Source: Anaerolineae bacterium
Lineage (GTDB): Bacteria; Chloroflexota; Anaerolineae; UBA4142; SHND01
Direction: 5' to 3'
NCBI GenBank assembly: GCA_020851635.1
Contig: JADZCJ010000119.1
Location: 45,005-109,004, forward strand
Length of the DNA: 64,000 nt
In this document: positions 51,372-61,684 of the stretch, piece after piece
Position numbering within the stretch: position 1 is the first letter of the stretch
Layout: the number at the start of each line of letters is the position of its first letter
Notes under the pieces: generated by a model
The model's database searches: none
What the model was told of the DNA's origin: nothing
What the model saw: the letters and a program-made list of their open reading frames with translations, nothing else
Translations under genes and position numbers: made by a program

Positions 51372-53294
51372 ATGGGAAAAATTATCGGTATTGACCTCGG
51401 CACGACCAACAGCGTCGTCGCCGTGATGGAAGGCGGGGACGCCACTGTAATTCCGAGCGCAGAAGGCGGACACCTGATTCCCTCCGTCGTCGCCATCTCC
51501 AAGAGCGGCGAACGGCTGGTGGGCGATGTAGCCAAGCGCCAAGCCGTCACCAATCCTGAAAATACGATTTATTCGATTAAACGTTTGATGGGTCGCAAGT
51601 TTGATGATCCGGAAACCGAAAAAACCAAGCAGCTGGTGCCCTACAAGATCGTTCGCGCGCCCAATGGGGATGCGTGGGTCGAAATGGGCGGCAAGCAATA
51701 TTCGCCGCCGGAAATCTCGGCAATGATTTTGCAAAAGATCAAAGCCGATGCCGAAGCGTATCTCGGCGATAAAGTGACCGAGGCGGTAATCACCGTGCCT
51801 GCGTATTTCAACGATTCGCAGCGTCAAGCGACCAAAGATGCGGGTCGGATTGCCGGTCTCGACGTGAAACGGATTGTCAACGAACCCACTGCCTCGGCGT
51901 TGGCGTATGGCATTGATAAAAAGCACAGTGAAAAAATCGCAGTCTATGATCTTGGCGGCGGCACCTATGACATTTCTATTTTGGAACTGGGCGATGGCGT
52001 GACCGAAGTCAAGGCGACCAACGGCGACACGTTTCTCGGCGGCGACGATTTCGACCAACGCGTCATCAACTGGCTCGCCGACGAATTTCGCAAGCAGGAA
52101 GGCATTGATTTGCGCGGCGACCGGCTGGCGCTCCAACGCTTAAAGGAAGCGGCAGAACGCGCGAAAAAGGAATTGTCGTCTGCGATGGAGACCGAAGTCA
52201 ACCTGCCCTTTATTACGGCGGACCAATCGGGACCCAAACATCTGGTCATGAAGCTGACTCGCGCCAAGCTCGAAGCGCTCACGCAGGACCTGGTCGAAAA
52301 GACGATTCCGCCCATGCGCGCCGCGCTGACGGATGCAAAACTCAACACCGGCGATATTAACGAAGTGGTCATGGTCGGCGGTCAAACCCGTATGCCCCTC
52401 GTCCAACGCACGGTCCAATCCTTTTTCAACAAAGATTTGGACAAGAGCATCAATCCGGACGAAGTGGTCGCGCTCGGCGCAGCCATTCAGGGCGGTGTTC
52501 TCGGCGGCGAGGTCAAGGATGTGCTCTTGCTCGACGTCACACCCTTGACGCTGGGTATCGAAACCCTCGGTGGTGTCATGACCCCACTGATCGAACGCAA
52601 TACGACGATCCCGACCAAGAAATCGCAAATCTTTTCGACGGCATCGGATGCGCAATCACAAGTCGAGGTGCACGTGCTGCAGGGCGAACGCCCGATGGCG
52701 GCGGACAACAAGACGTTGGGCAAATTCGTTCTGGACGGTATTCCACCTGCCCCGCGGGGCGTTCCACAGATCGAAGTGACGTTCGATATTGACGCGAACG
52801 GCATTTTGAACGTGAGCGCGACCGACAAGGCGACCAACCGCGCGCAGCACATTACCATCACGGCGTCTTCCGGGCTTTCCAAGGACGAGGTCGAAAAGAT
52901 GGTCAAGCAAGCGGAACAGTATGCGGCGGAAGACGTCAAGCGCAAAGAAGAAGTCGAAATTCGAAACAGCGCGGATGCGGCAGTCTATCAGGCGGAAAAA
53001 CTCTTGAACGACATGGGCGACAAGGTGCCCGCCGATGCGCGCATGGATGTCGAATCCAAGATCAATTCGCTGCGCGATGTGATGAAAGGGCGCGAAGTGG
53101 ACCCGATCAAGCGCAAAGTGGACGAACTGCAGCAGGCGCTGATGAAGCTCGGCGAATCGGCTTATGCCGGCGCAGGCACACCTCCTCCGGGAGCCGGCGG
53201 GTTTGGCGGCGACAGCGGCGCCGGCGGCGAGAGTGGTCCTTCCGGCAGCGCCAACGGAACTGAAACGGTCGAGGGTGAATATCGAGAAGTGTAA
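51372..53294 (+). CDS. dnaK: Chaperone DnaK (Hsp70)
   Basis: 640 residues. The nucleotide-binding domain shows [54 protein letters not shown] and VGGQTRMP; the substrate domain shows [14 protein letters not shown]. The C-terminus is Gly/Ser-rich with the terminal TVEGEYREV. The ATG at 51372 has AAGGAG upstream; a longer frame overlaps grpE. dnaJ does not follow, which differs from many operons. Confidence 0.98.
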   Translation: MGKIIGIDLGTTNSVVAVMEGGDATVIPSAEGGHLIPSVVAISKSGERLVGDVAKRQAVTNPENTIYSIKRLMGRKFDDPETEKTKQLVPYKIVRAPNGDAWVEMGGKQYSPPEISAMILQKIKADAEAYLGDKVTEAVITVPAYFNDSQRQATKDAGRIAGLDVKRIVNEPTASALAYGIDKKHSEKIAVYDLGGGTYDISILELGDGVTEVKATNGDTFLGGDDFDQRVINWLADEFRKQEGIDLRGDRLALQRLKEAAERAKKELSSAMETEVNLPFITADQSGPKHLVMKLTRAKLEALTQDLVEKTIPPMRAALTDAKLNTGDINEVVMVGGQTRMPLVQRTVQSFFNKDLDKSINPDEVVALGAAIQGGVLGGEVKDVLLLDVTPLTLGIETLGGVMTPLIERNTTIPTKKSQIFSTASDAQSQVEVHVLQGERPMAADNKTLGKFVLDGIPPAPRGVPQIEVTFDIDANGILNVSATDKATNRAQHITITASSGLSKDEVEKMVKQAEQYAAEDVKRKEEVEIRNSADAAVYQAEKLLNDMGDKVPADARMDVESKINSLRDVMKGREVDPIKRKVDELQQALMKLGESAYAGAGTPPPGAGGFGGDSGAGGESGPSGSANGTETVEGEYREV

Positions 53295-53403
53295 TAGTGC
53301 AGCAACATGAGATTGCAGAGTTGAGCACAGATTTCACTTGGGTTTAGGGGACAGACCTGCGTGGTTTCGGCGATGAGTTTTGTCGCAAAAACCACGCAGG
53401 TCT
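53295..53403. repeat. MITE family A remnant and 15-bp perfect hairpin after dnaK
   Basis: Directly after the dnaK stop, TAGTGCAGCAACATGAGATTGC has one mismatch to the end of MITE family A; no opposite end is found, so it is a half copy. At 53353-53403 AGACCTGCGTGGTTT and its exact complement enclose 21 bases. That hairpin lacks a T run but may serve as the operon end. Confidence 0.6.
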
Positions 53404-53465
53404 ACACGCAGAGTATTTGTCGCGCCGCGCATGGCGTATTTGCAGCTGTGCCGCAAGTCGCTTTT

Positions 53466-53494
53466 TTGGTGTCGCTTGGTATCTGTGATAGAAT
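53466..53494 (+). promoter_or_regulatory. Promoter candidate for metG
   Basis: TTGGTG (53466-53471), 17-bp spacer, TAGAAT (53489-53494). It would give a leader of about 220 nt before metG. Confidence 0.5.
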
Positions 53495-53625
53495 GCCCCT
53501 GTTGAGGTCAAGATGTTGGTTCAATCTCTGTTTTCGATGTTGATGTCCGCGGCGTACCGTAGCAAGGGAGATGCCTGATCGGCTAGAGCTGTTCGAGCTT
53601 GCGTCTTTCAACGGTGCGCCTTTTG

Positions 53626-53663
53626 CCGCTTGTTCGGAAATTCGTCCGACCTGCGGTTTTTTT
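53626..53663 (+). terminator. Leader terminator upstream of metG (possible attenuator)
   Basis: A stem of CCGC with GCGG and TCGGA with TCCGA, followed by seven T, about 60 bp before the metG ATG and downstream of its promoter. Because it lies within the leader it may regulate by premature termination. I looked for a T-box core and a SAM-I core and saw neither clearly. Confidence 0.6.
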
Positions 53664-53719
53664 ATTTCTACGACGCCGCTCAAAAATGGCAGTTCAAATA
53701 CGATTCATCTAACCCTACC

Positions 53720-55516
53720 ATGACCAACAATATTTTTGCAGCGCCCGCCTGGCCCTATGTCAACGGTCCCCTGCATCTGGGGCATGTCGCCGGAACCTTT
53801 GTTCCCTGCGACATCTTTATCCGCTATCACCGGCTCCAGGGGAACAATGTGCTGGCAGTGACCGGCTCGGACACACACGGGACCCCCGTGACTGTAACCG
53901 CCGAGGAAGAAGGACGCACCCCGCGCCAAGTTGCCGAACAATATCACGCGCTGGCGGTCCAATCGCTGACACAACTTGGCATTTCGCTCAATCTCTATAC
54001 CCATACCGATACCGAGAATCACTGCCGCGTCACGCAGGATTTCTTTACCAAACTGTATCGGGAGGGCTATATCTTTAAACAGACCGACCCCCAGTTATAC
54101 GATGTGGATGCCGGGCGCTTTTTGCCCGACCGCTATGTCGAGGGGGAATGTCCGATTTGCCATTACCCCCGCGCTCGCGGCGACCAGTGCGAAAACTGCG
54201 GCAACCTGCTGGACCCACTTCAGCTGATCAACCCGCGCTCGCGCTTTGCCAAACCGGGTGAAACGCACACGCTGGAGGTGCGCGACACCGAACACTTTTA
54301 TCTCGACCTGCCCCAGTTCAACAAGCCGCTGATCGAATGGGTAAAACAGCAAACGCACTGGAAACCTAACGTCATTGCGTTCACGCTCAATTACCTGCGC
54401 GGCGATGACACCGACGAAAATCCGACGGGGCTAAAACCGCGCGCCATCACGCGCGACCTGGAATGGGGCGTGCCGATTCCGCCCGAAATCGGCGACTATC
54501 CCAACAAACGCATCTATGTCTGGTTCGACGCGGTGATCGGCTATTACAGCGCGTCGGTGGAATGGGCAAAAGATTTGGGGTTGGGCGACGAATGGCAGAA
54601 ATGGTGGACGATTGCGCCCGATACGCGCGCCTATCAATTCATCGGCAAGGACAATATCGTCTTTCACACCGTGATCTGGCCCGCGCTGCTGCTGGGATAC
54701 GGCGACGGCAAACTGCCCCTGCCGTATGATGTGCCGGCGCAGGAATTTTTGAATCTCGAAGGGCGCAAGTTCAGCAAATCGGCAAATTGGGCGGTCTGGG
54801 TGCATGACTTTCTCGCCGCCTACGATGCCGACCCGCTGCGCTATCTGTTGGCGAGCAGCATGCCCGAATATTCGGACGCAGATTTCAAGTGGAGCGAGTT
54901 TGTGCGCCGCAACAACGACGAACTCGTCGCCGCCTGGGGCAACCTCGCCAATCGCGCGTTGACGTTTGCGTACAAGAATTTCGACAAACAGGTGCCCGCG
55001 CCGGGTGAACTGGACGACGCGGACCGCGAACTGATCGAGAAATCAGAACGCGTGCTCCGGGTGGTCGGCGATGCGATCAATGCCTGTCGTTTCAAAACGG
55101 GCATCGAAGCGGCATTCCAGGTGGCGCGCGAGGCAAATTTTTATTTGAACCGGACCGAGCCGTGGAAGGTGATCAAGGTGGACCGCGCCCGCGCCGCGAC
55201 GAGTCTGTATGTGGTCTTGCGCGTGATTGACAATCTCAAGACCGCGCTCTATCCGTATCTGCCTTTTTCGTCGAACGACCTGCACCGGCAGTTGGGGTAC
55301 ACGGACGACCTGGCGGGGACATTCGAGACGCGCACGCTTCAAGAATCCGCGCAGTCTCATCTCGTCATGCTGTATCAACCGCCCCAACCCCGTGCGCGGT
55401 GGGAACCGAGCGCCCTGCGCGGCGGGGAACCGCTGAACGAACCGAAAGCGCTGTTCAAAAAACTCGACGAGAGCATCATTGCGCTCGAGACCGCCAAACT
55501 GGGGAAACCGGAATAA
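53720..55516 (+). CDS. metG: Methionyl-tRNA synthetase
   Basis: 598 residues charging tRNA-Met. The HIGH-type motif is PLHLGHVAG, the zinc-knuckle region has CPICHYPRARGDQCENC, and the KMSKS-type motif is GRKFSKSANW. The anticodon-binding helical domain follows. There is no C-terminal tRNA-binding (EMAP-like) extension. The ATG at 53720 (MTNNIFAAPAWPYVNG) fits the family; an upstream in-frame start would be inside the leader hairpin. Confidence 0.96.
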   Translation: MTNNIFAAPAWPYVNGPLHLGHVAGTFVPCDIFIRYHRLQGNNVLAVTGSDTHGTPVTVTAEEEGRTPRQVAEQYHALAVQSLTQLGISLNLYTHTDTENHCRVTQDFFTKLYREGYIFKQTDPQLYDVDAGRFLPDRYVEGECPICHYPRARGDQCENCGNLLDPLQLINPRSRFAKPGETHTLEVRDTEHFYLDLPQFNKPLIEWVKQQTHWKPNVIAFTLNYLRGDDTDENPTGLKPRAITRDLEWGVPIPPEIGDYPNKRIYVWFDAVIGYYSASVEWAKDLGLGDEWQKWWTIAPDTRAYQFIGKDNIVFHTVIWPALLLGYGDGKLPLPYDVPAQEFLNLEGRKFSKSANWAVWVHDFLAAYDADPLRYLLASSMPEYSDADFKWSEFVRRNNDELVAAWGNLANRALTFAYKNFDKQVPAPGELDDADRELIEKSERVLRVVGDAINACRFKTGIEAAFQVAREANFYLNRTEPWKVIKVDRARAATSLYVVLRVIDNLKTALYPYLPFSSNDLHRQLGYTDDLAGTFETRTLQESAQSHLVMLYQPPQPRARWEPSALRGGEPLNEPKALFKKLDESIIALETAKLGKPE

Positions 55517-55555
55517 AAAACACGAGCCGTTACAATGTAACGGCTCGTGTTTTTT
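55515..55555. terminator. Bidirectional terminator between metG and the DksA/TraR gene
   Basis: Perfect 18-bp stem AAAAAACACGAGCCGTTA with its complement and a 5-base loop, giving T runs on both strands. It serves both converging genes. Confidence 0.92.
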
Positions 55556-55566
55556 ATTCGAAAGAA

Positions 55567-56091
55567 TCACATTCTGAGACGCCGTTGTTCGCGTTCTACC
55601 AGATTTTTACAGTTTACACAAAGACGAGTTTCGGGAAAAATCTCCAGGCGCTCGGGGTCAATTGCGGCGCCGCAGCGTTCGCAGATGCCATACCTGCCCT
55701 CGGCAGCTACCCGGAGCGTCGTGCCAATCTCCTCCAGCCGTCGTTCGTACGCGGCAATCAAGCCAAAAGTTTTTTCGCGTTCATACACATTCAAGTCAAC
55801 TTCATCGCCCGTCATTTCGGGCGCTTGCTGCATTTCTGCGCGCAGATTGGCGAGTTCGTGCTCGACCTGTATGCGCTCTTGCTCCAGCGTTTGTTTCTGA
55901 TTCACCGAAACCTGGATCTTGGGCGCTGTCGGGTGTTTGCCATTTGAATTGGCTTTTGGTCCGGGGCGTCGGATCGCCGCGGAATCAGTCGTCCGTGACC
56001 CGTCCGACTTGCGCGCCGGTTTTTTTGCCGCCCGCGCCGGCGTTCTTTTTATCTTGGCATTCGTTTTCGACGTTCTGCGTACTGTAGCCAT
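55567..56091 (-). CDS. DksA/TraR-type zinc finger protein
   Basis: 174 residues. The N-terminal 65 residues are a Lys/Arg/Ala-rich disordered tail; then a long coiled coil (LEQERIQVEHELANLRAEM) and a C4 zinc finger, CERCGAAIDPERLEIFPETR ending CVNC. Such proteins bind the RNA polymerase secondary channel. The ATG at 56091 (MATVRRTSK) has GGAG just upstream; a start 21 bp earlier is possible. The basic tail is not typical of DksA and may bind nucleic acid. Confidence 0.85.
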   Translation of the reverse strand: MATVRRTSKTNAKIKRTPARAAKKPARKSDGSRTTDSAAIRRPGPKANSNGKHPTAPKIQVSVNQKQTLEQERIQVEHELANLRAEMQQAPEMTGDEVDLNVYEREKTFGLIAAYERRLEEIGTTLRVAAEGRYGICERCGAAIDPERLEIFPETRLCVNCKNLVEREQRRLRM

Positions 56092-56228
56092 TGCTCCTAT
56101 CCCCACCGCCATACCGTTCCGGGATGGCGCTCGAAATCTCTTGTTCAAGCATCAAGAGTGCGAGTGTATAGCACAGTTTCGCAGGCACGTCAAGCAAATT
56201 TCGGTCTTTTTGTCGTTTTACGGCATTT

Positions 56229-57569
56229 TTAGTGGGTTTTGGTTGTTTTTTCCACCCTGAGCGTCAATCCATCCACCGCCTTGACCTCTATCGTCTCGCC
56301 CGCTTGAATCGGCGGGTCCTGGGCGAGCGCGGTCCATTCTTCGCTTTTGACCAGGACGATCCCTTGCGGATTCAGGGGCGTCCGCGCCACGCCCAGCGCG
56401 CCAATCAGCGGCTTGGTGCCGGAAATCACAGGCATATTCCGCGAGCGGATGGCGGCGCCTAGAATAAATAGGACGAACGAGGCGGTCAGCACCGTCAAGA
56501 CACCGATCACAACCGGCGAGACACTAATGTCGGGGGTCAGCGCATCCGGCGGAGTGAACGGGCGAAACAAAAAGAACGCGCCGAGCAGAAAAGAGATAAT
56601 GCCGCCGACGGTCAGCGCAAACCCCGCGACTTTGATATCCAGCACCATCATCGCGATTCCCGCCACAATCAGGATCACCGCCGCCCAATTCGTCGGCAGA
56701 CCAAACAGCGCGACCGCCGCAAGCGTGAGACAAATGACGCCGATGATCGCGGGCAGCACCGCGCCGGGGTTGTATACTTCGGCGATCAGCGCGATCGTTC
56801 CAATGTTGAGCAGTATCAATGCAATGTTCGGGTCGAGCAGGAAATGAAAAAATTGTTCAAAGAAATTCATCTCGACCTGCTTGATCTCGGCATTTGCCGT
56901 GTCCAACGTCACGTCCTTGCCCTGCACCTGCACGGTGCGCCCATGCGCCTGCCTCAGCAAGTCCGGCACATCGGTTGCGATGAAATCAATCGCGTGCATG
57001 TCCAACGCTTCTCGTTCCGTAAGAGAAGACGCCGTGCGCACGGCATCCTCGCCCCATTCGACATTGCGCCCGCGCTGCGCCGCAATCGTGCGAATCAATG
57101 CGGCGGCATCGTTCGTCACCTTGGACTGCATCGTCTCGGTCATTTCGCCCGTCAGTGAAACAGGACTCGCCGCCCCGATGTTGGTGCCGGGAGCCATTGC
57201 CGCAATATGCGCGGCATACGTGACAAACACGCCCGCGGAACCGGCGCGCGCGCCCGACGGCGAGACATAGACAATGATGGGAATGGGCGATTGGAAAAAG
57301 CGTTCGACGATGCGGCGCGTTTCCTCCAGTCCGCCGCCGGGAGTGTCGAGTTGAAACACAATCGCGCGTGCGCCGTTCGCCTGCGCGTTGGCAATGACGC
57401 GTTCCACATATCCTTCCGTGAACGGGTCAATCACACCCGAAATGGCAGCCACATCCACGCGCGGCACGGCGGTTTGCGCGAATCCTATGCGCGGCGCAAG
57501 AAAAACAAACGCGCCAAAGAAACACAAAGTGATCCCAAGCGCGTATCTCGTCCTTTTGAAAAAATTCAT
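56229..57569 (-). CDS. NfeD-family membrane serine protease (long form)
   Basis: 446 residues. A signal peptide is followed by a ClpP-like protease domain with the catalytic Ser in SGARAGSAGVFV and a candidate Lys in TMQSKVTNDAAALI. Four to five transmembrane segments span about 245-370, and a C-terminal OB-like NfeD domain (GVARTPLNPQGIVLVKSEEW) follows. These proteins associate with stomatin/flotillin proteins in membrane quality control, but no flotillin gene is adjacent. Confidence 0.92.
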   Translation of the reverse strand: MNFFKRTRYALGITLCFFGAFVFLAPRIGFAQTAVPRVDVAAISGVIDPFTEGYVERVIANAQANGARAIVFQLDTPGGGLEETRRIVERFFQSPIPIIVYVSPSGARAGSAGVFVTYAAHIAAMAPGTNIGAASPVSLTGEMTETMQSKVTNDAAALIRTIAAQRGRNVEWGEDAVRTASSLTEREALDMHAIDFIATDVPDLLRQAHGRTVQVQGKDVTLDTANAEIKQVEMNFFEQFFHFLLDPNIALILLNIGTIALIAEVYNPGAVLPAIIGVICLTLAAVALFGLPTNWAAVILIVAGIAMMVLDIKVAGFALTVGGIISFLLGAFFLFRPFTPPDALTPDISVSPVVIGVLTVLTASFVLFILGAAIRSRNMPVISGTKPLIGALGVARTPLNPQGIVLVKSEEWTALAQDPPIQAGETIEVKAVDGLTLRVEKTTKTH

Positions 57570-57602
57570 GTCTCGCTCAACCTTCCGGGAGACACAGACA
57601 GG

Positions 57603-59138
57603 TCATTTTATGCGCGTCCAATTTACGACAATGTGACACCCCTGCTCGTTGCCTCCCGGATAATCTACGTCAAACACCGCGCTCGCGTTGCTGCCAAAAT
57701 CATCCACAATCACGAGATGAAAGATGCCTCTGTCAGAGCCAAGCCCAATTTGATATTCGCCAGCGAGGTCGGTGCGCGCAAAGGGCGGGAGGTAGCCAAA
57801 ATCATTATAAATCTTGACGCCCACGTTGGGAATCGGATTGCCCTGCGCATCCTCGACGGTGCCGCGAATATCGCCCGTGCCGTTGCACAGCGCGTTTTGG
57901 CGCACCCGCATCCCCGGCGCATACAACACCCCCCCCCGGCCCTGCGTCCCAAACGAATTGGGCGTGGCAAACGGACCGGGCGTGATCGAGCCGCCCTCGG
58001 GTGTGGGCGTAGGGGTGGCGGTGGGGTTCAAGATCGCGAGTTTGCAGGCGTCGTTGGCAGCGCGATATTCGACCTGAATTTCAATCCCCGCGCCCAGTGA
58101 AATGGCTTGGTCAAATTCGCGCGCCGCAATACAATACGCGCCCTGAGCGCTCGCAAACTTGCCATATCCGACATGGGCGTCGCGCAATTTGGCAGCCACG
58201 TCTCCAAAATCAGGGTCGCGGCTGTATAGTTCCGCCAGCGTCGTGACGGCGTCCAGCCAGCTGTTGCCCATAAAAGAGAGCCCCGTGAAATACAAGAGCG
58301 CGCGTTCGCGCAGCGTGCGCGCCTCGGCATCATCGGGGTCGAGCGCCAACGCCGCCTCAAATCGCCGTCGCGCCAAATCCACGTCATCCATCCCGAGCGC
58401 CTGTTTGCCCGCCGCCACATACGCCTGCACCAGTTTGAGGTCCACTTGGCTCGAACGATAATCGCTCTTGACGCGACGCAGTTCTTCCAACAGGTCAATG
58501 GCATTGTTCCAGTCCTCTGCCGCAAACGCCTGCTCGGCGCTTTCGTAGAGTTGCTTGGCAATCACCAAATCCTGGGGTTCCTGCTCGATGGTTTCCGTAT
58601 GCGCCGTTTTCAATTGCTGCAATTTCGCCCGCGCGGGCGCGTAATCGGGCTTGTATTGCAGCGCCAATTCCAATTCGGCAATCGCCAGTTGGGTATAGGT
58701 CTCGGATTCATACGCCAGGGCGCGTTGAAAATGTTCCTGCGCCTGTCGTTCTACATATGCCGAGCGGTCTTGATTCCCGAAATAGACGCCGAGTGTAAAG
58801 GGGACCGTGATTGCCAGCGCAATCCCCGCGATCGCCAGCATAATGAGCCATGCAAACAAGTGATTACGCACAAGGGGCGGCGCCGAGGGCAGCGTCGCGG
58901 GCAGCGCCAGGGCGGCGCCCGACCGTGCGCGCGCCGGTTCACGCGCGCCATATTCATATGGCTCGGCAGGCGCAGGCGCAGGATTCGGAGGCGTGACCGG
59001 CTGTGACGAGTCCGGCGCGGCAGGTTGTTGTTTTCCATCCGACGGGGCGGACGAGAGCGCGCGGTCGCGGCCCCGCGGCGCGTTGGGCTTGTTTTGTGAA
59101 GGGATTGGTTCCGGCAGTCCGGGAGGGATTAAAGACAT
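57603..59138 (-). CDS. Membrane-anchored TPR protein with carboxypeptidase-regulatory-like C-terminus
   Basis: 511 residues. A Pro-rich cytoplasmic tail of about 90 residues precedes a single transmembrane helix (LFAWLIMLAIAGIALAITV). Then come several TPR-like helical repeats (AELELALQYKPDYAPARAKL, FEAALALDPDDAEARTL), a Pro/Thr spacer, and a beta domain with IRGTVEDAQGNPIPNVGVKI. The outward C-terminus suggests cell-surface scaffolding. It lies 2 bp after the DUF5107 gene and 33 bp before nfeD, so it is likely co-transcribed. No specific function is known. Confidence 0.82.
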   Translation of the reverse strand: MSLIPPGLPEPIPSQNKPNAPRGRDRALSSAPSDGKQQPAAPDSSQPVTPPNPAPAPAEPYEYGAREPARARSGAALALPATLPSAPPLVRNHLFAWLIMLAIAGIALAITVPFTLGVYFGNQDRSAYVERQAQEHFQRALAYESETYTQLAIAELELALQYKPDYAPARAKLQQLKTAHTETIEQEPQDLVIAKQLYESAEQAFAAEDWNNAIDLLEELRRVKSDYRSSQVDLKLVQAYVAAGKQALGMDDVDLARRRFEAALALDPDDAEARTLRERALLYFTGLSFMGNSWLDAVTTLAELYSRDPDFGDVAAKLRDAHVGYGKFASAQGAYCIAAREFDQAISLGAGIEIQVEYRAANDACKLAILNPTATPTPTPEGGSITPGPFATPNSFGTQGRGGVLYAPGMRVRQNALCNGTGDIRGTVEDAQGNPIPNVGVKIYNDFGYLPPFARTDLAGEYQIGLGSDRGIFHLVIVDDFGSNASAVFDVDYPGGNEQGCHIVVNWTRIK

Positions 59139-59140
59139 GT

Positions 59141-60799
59141 TTACCGCGTCGCCACAATCACATTACCACTCGCATCCTGCAGCTCCAGTTGCGTCTCTTG
59201 GTCCTCCAACTGCAGTTCGTTGAGGTTCAAGCGTTGGTCCCACACCTGTCCGGGGCGAAACGTTTTTTCCCAGCGTTCGAGCACCGTATCATTTTGTTTC
59301 AATACAATCACCGCATCCCGCGCGATGGCAGAATAGACCGCCAGCACCAACTGCTCGCCCTGCTGCGCGCGAAACAATGCCGCATCTGCCGATGCTGCGC
59401 TCAGTCCGCCCGTGCGCGGCAGAGACATCCAGGATTCTGTCCAGGAACGCGTTTCGCCGGGCGCCAGCGTGACGTCATCCTCTGCAAAAAATGTGCGCGG
59501 GAGACCGCCCCAGATTTCAAAATAACCCGAGCCGTCATCCGTATACGCATCCACACAGCAAAATTCGGGACCAAAGCCAAACAGTTTGACGCCGGGCGCA
59601 GCCGCAGGCGGAAAAACACGCACCACGCCCAAATCGGTCGTGTGATTATACGCACCGACAAAATTCTGCGTCAACCCGTCCGTTTCCGGGGCAGTGGCAA
59701 AGACGCCCAAATAATTGTCCCAGTTTTCATAGCGCCGCAAATCGCGCCCACTCACATCCGAAAACGTAATCGGCATAGCAGGCGCGGTCGCGTCCGCGGC
59801 GGGGACAAACTGTGGATCAATCCACGCGTTGCCGGTGCTGTGCACCCACACCTCGTCGCCGGGCAGGACAAACTCGGTTTGGGGCGAGACAACGCCCGTT
59901 GCTCCCGGATTCAATGCCGCGTTGATCCAGAATTGAATGCGCTGGGGTCGGCTAGTCGGATTTTCAATCGTCGGCTGGACGGTGAAATACGCGCCACCCG
60001 AGGGCAGGGTCACGCGGACGCGCACACGCGGGCGGTCGTCCGCCGTCGAGTCGGTCATGGTGACGCTGATGCCGTCACGGTCGCTCGTGACCTCCGCCGC
60101 CCACGGCACATTCCACTCGTACCCGTGCTCTTGCGTCGGAAACGCCCACTCCATGCCGCCCGCGGCAAGCCAGCCGCCCTGATAACTCATACCCCACGGC
60201 GACGGTTTGACGACCGCATTGTTGTAGAACAGATTCTGACCCGTTTGTTTGTTCTTGACCTGATAGAGACGTCCGCCCAGCTCGGGCAAAAAGACCAGTT
60301 GCAGGTATTCGTTTTCGAGAACGATCGAGCGATACGTCCGGGGCGCGGGTTTGGGCTGTGCGGCATCATATTGCTGGCGGTCGAGCGTCTTGTACGGGAT
60401 ATTGGTCGCCGCATCCAGCTCGTCGCGCAAGAATTCTGTATATGGGTATGTATTCAGCGTGACCGTGGACTCGAACCAAATGACTCCCGGAGCAACCGGA
60501 GTGAGGGTCGGAAACTGTGTTGTGGCAGGTCCGGCGGTCTCTGCGCCGGGGATGGAGGTCGCGGCACTGCTCGCGCCTGGCGACGGGAGCGGGCTGACGC
60601 TCGGAGCCGGTCCGGGCTGCGATGACGGCGGACGGGTGGGTAGAATCGCCGTCTCGGCAATCGGGACAAGAGTGGCAGGCGCAAGCGTAGGCGCGGTCGC
60701 GGGGGAACACGCCGTGACAACAAGCGCAAAGAACAAGGGCAAACAAAAACGGCTCGTTAACCATTTTTGCGCGAGCCGTTTCACGAAAAACTTTTGCAT
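59141..60799 (-). CDS. DUF5107 lipoprotein
   Basis: 552 residues from ATG 60799. The signal ends in the lipobox LVVTAC; a Pro/Ala/Thr tether of about 85 residues follows. The main domain has RTYRSIVLENEYLQLVFLPE, LGGRLYQVKNKQTGQNLFYN and WLAAGGMEWAFPTQEHGY, matching DUF5107, which has a carbohydrate-mutarotase-like fold. A C-terminal beta segment follows. Some DUF5107 proteins accompany glycoside breakdown; no such genes are nearby, so the role is open. Confidence 0.85.
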   Translation of the reverse strand: MQKFFVKRLAQKWLTSRFCLPLFFALVVTACSPATAPTLAPATLVPIAETAILPTRPPSSQPGPAPSVSPLPSPGASSAATSIPGAETAGPATTQFPTLTPVAPGVIWFESTVTLNTYPYTEFLRDELDAATNIPYKTLDRQQYDAAQPKPAPRTYRSIVLENEYLQLVFLPELGGRLYQVKNKQTGQNLFYNNAVVKPSPWGMSYQGGWLAAGGMEWAFPTQEHGYEWNVPWAAEVTSDRDGISVTMTDSTADDRPRVRVRVTLPSGGAYFTVQPTIENPTSRPQRIQFWINAALNPGATGVVSPQTEFVLPGDEVWVHSTGNAWIDPQFVPAADATAPAMPITFSDVSGRDLRRYENWDNYLGVFATAPETDGLTQNFVGAYNHTTDLGVVRVFPPAAAPGVKLFGFGPEFCCVDAYTDDGSGYFEIWGGLPRTFFAEDDVTLAPGETRSWTESWMSLPRTGGLSAASADAALFRAQQGEQLVLAVYSAIARDAVIVLKQNDTVLERWEKTFRPGQVWDQRLNLNELQLEDQETQLELQDASGNVIVATR

Positions 60800-60885
60800 T
60801 CCAGAGTTTGGGCAGCAGAGTGACGCCCCAATTATATGCCAACGCACTTGGAGCGCAAAACGCCTCTTGTTGGCGTGATATTCTG

Positions 60886-60920
60886 AAAAAAACCGCCGTC
60901 TTGCTCAGGCGGCGGTTTTT
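60886..60920 (-). terminator. Terminator of the aquaporin gene
   Basis: Perfect 11-bp stem AAAAACCGCCG/CGGCGGTTTTT with an 11-base loop, 23 bp after the aquaporin stop on the minus strand; T runs exist on both strands. Confidence 0.88.
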
Positions 60921-60942
60921 GACACAATTGCGGAGCTGGCGC

Positions 60943-61566
60943 CTATTCGCCCGGATGCGCCTGCTTGAAAACCAGAGCTGCCACCACCGCGCCTGCCAGC
61001 TGGGCAATCCAATAGACCCAGATGGTTGAGACACTGAAAAAACCCATCACAATGCCGCCGAGGGCGACAGCCGGGTTAAACGCGCCGCCCGAAATGGTGC
61101 CCACTGCATACGCGCCTGCCAACACCGTGAAACCGATTGCCCACCCATAAAAGGAATTGCCCTCGGTGCCCTTGGCAGTCGCAACATTCAACACTACAAA
61201 ACATAACGCAAAAGTAAAGATGAACTCTGCCAGCAGCACCTTGACCAGGTCAATATTGAGCGGCGTAACCGTGGGCATCCCCTTGAGATAGAGGACCAGA
61301 AAGCCGGCGATGGCGCCACCGACAAGTTGCACGCCCCAGTAGATCAGCATGTCGTTGCGAGAGATCTTGCCCCGAACAAAGACGGCGAGCGAGACCGCGG
61401 GATTATAATGCCCACCGGAAATGTGTCCACCGGCAAAAATCATGACGGCAAGGACCGTTCCAATCGCAAGCGGCGCAAAACCAAGCGGCGCCGCCGGTTC
61501 GAGGACGACCAGACCGACCGTCAAGACGAGAAAGAACGTGCCGATGAATTCATAGAGATATTTCAT
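60943..61566 (-). CDS. Aquaporin / MIP-family channel
   Basis: 207 residues, six transmembrane segments. The two NPA loops are GHISGGHYNPAVSLAVF and SGGAFNPAVALGGIV. The small residues around the second loop and the short length look closer to water channels than to glycerol facilitators, but selectivity is not certain. The Shine-Dalgarno is AAGGAG. Confidence 0.93.
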   Translation of the reverse strand: MKYLYEFIGTFFLVLTVGLVVLEPAAPLGFAPLAIGTVLAVMIFAGGHISGGHYNPAVSLAVFVRGKISRNDMLIYWGVQLVGGAIAGFLVLYLKGMPTVTPLNIDLVKVLLAEFIFTFALCFVVLNVATAKGTEGNSFYGWAIGFTVLAGAYAVGTISGGAFNPAVALGGIVMGFFSVSTIWVYWIAQLAGAVVAALVFKQAHPGE

Positions 61567-61684
61567 TGGGGGGCTCCTTATAGGATGGGGTGGCTAGAGG
61601 GGGCCTGCTGATTCCCGACTGCGCTCGGAAAATACAACACCGTGCAGGGGATTTCGTTACATTTGCGCCGCACAAACGTTTTTT

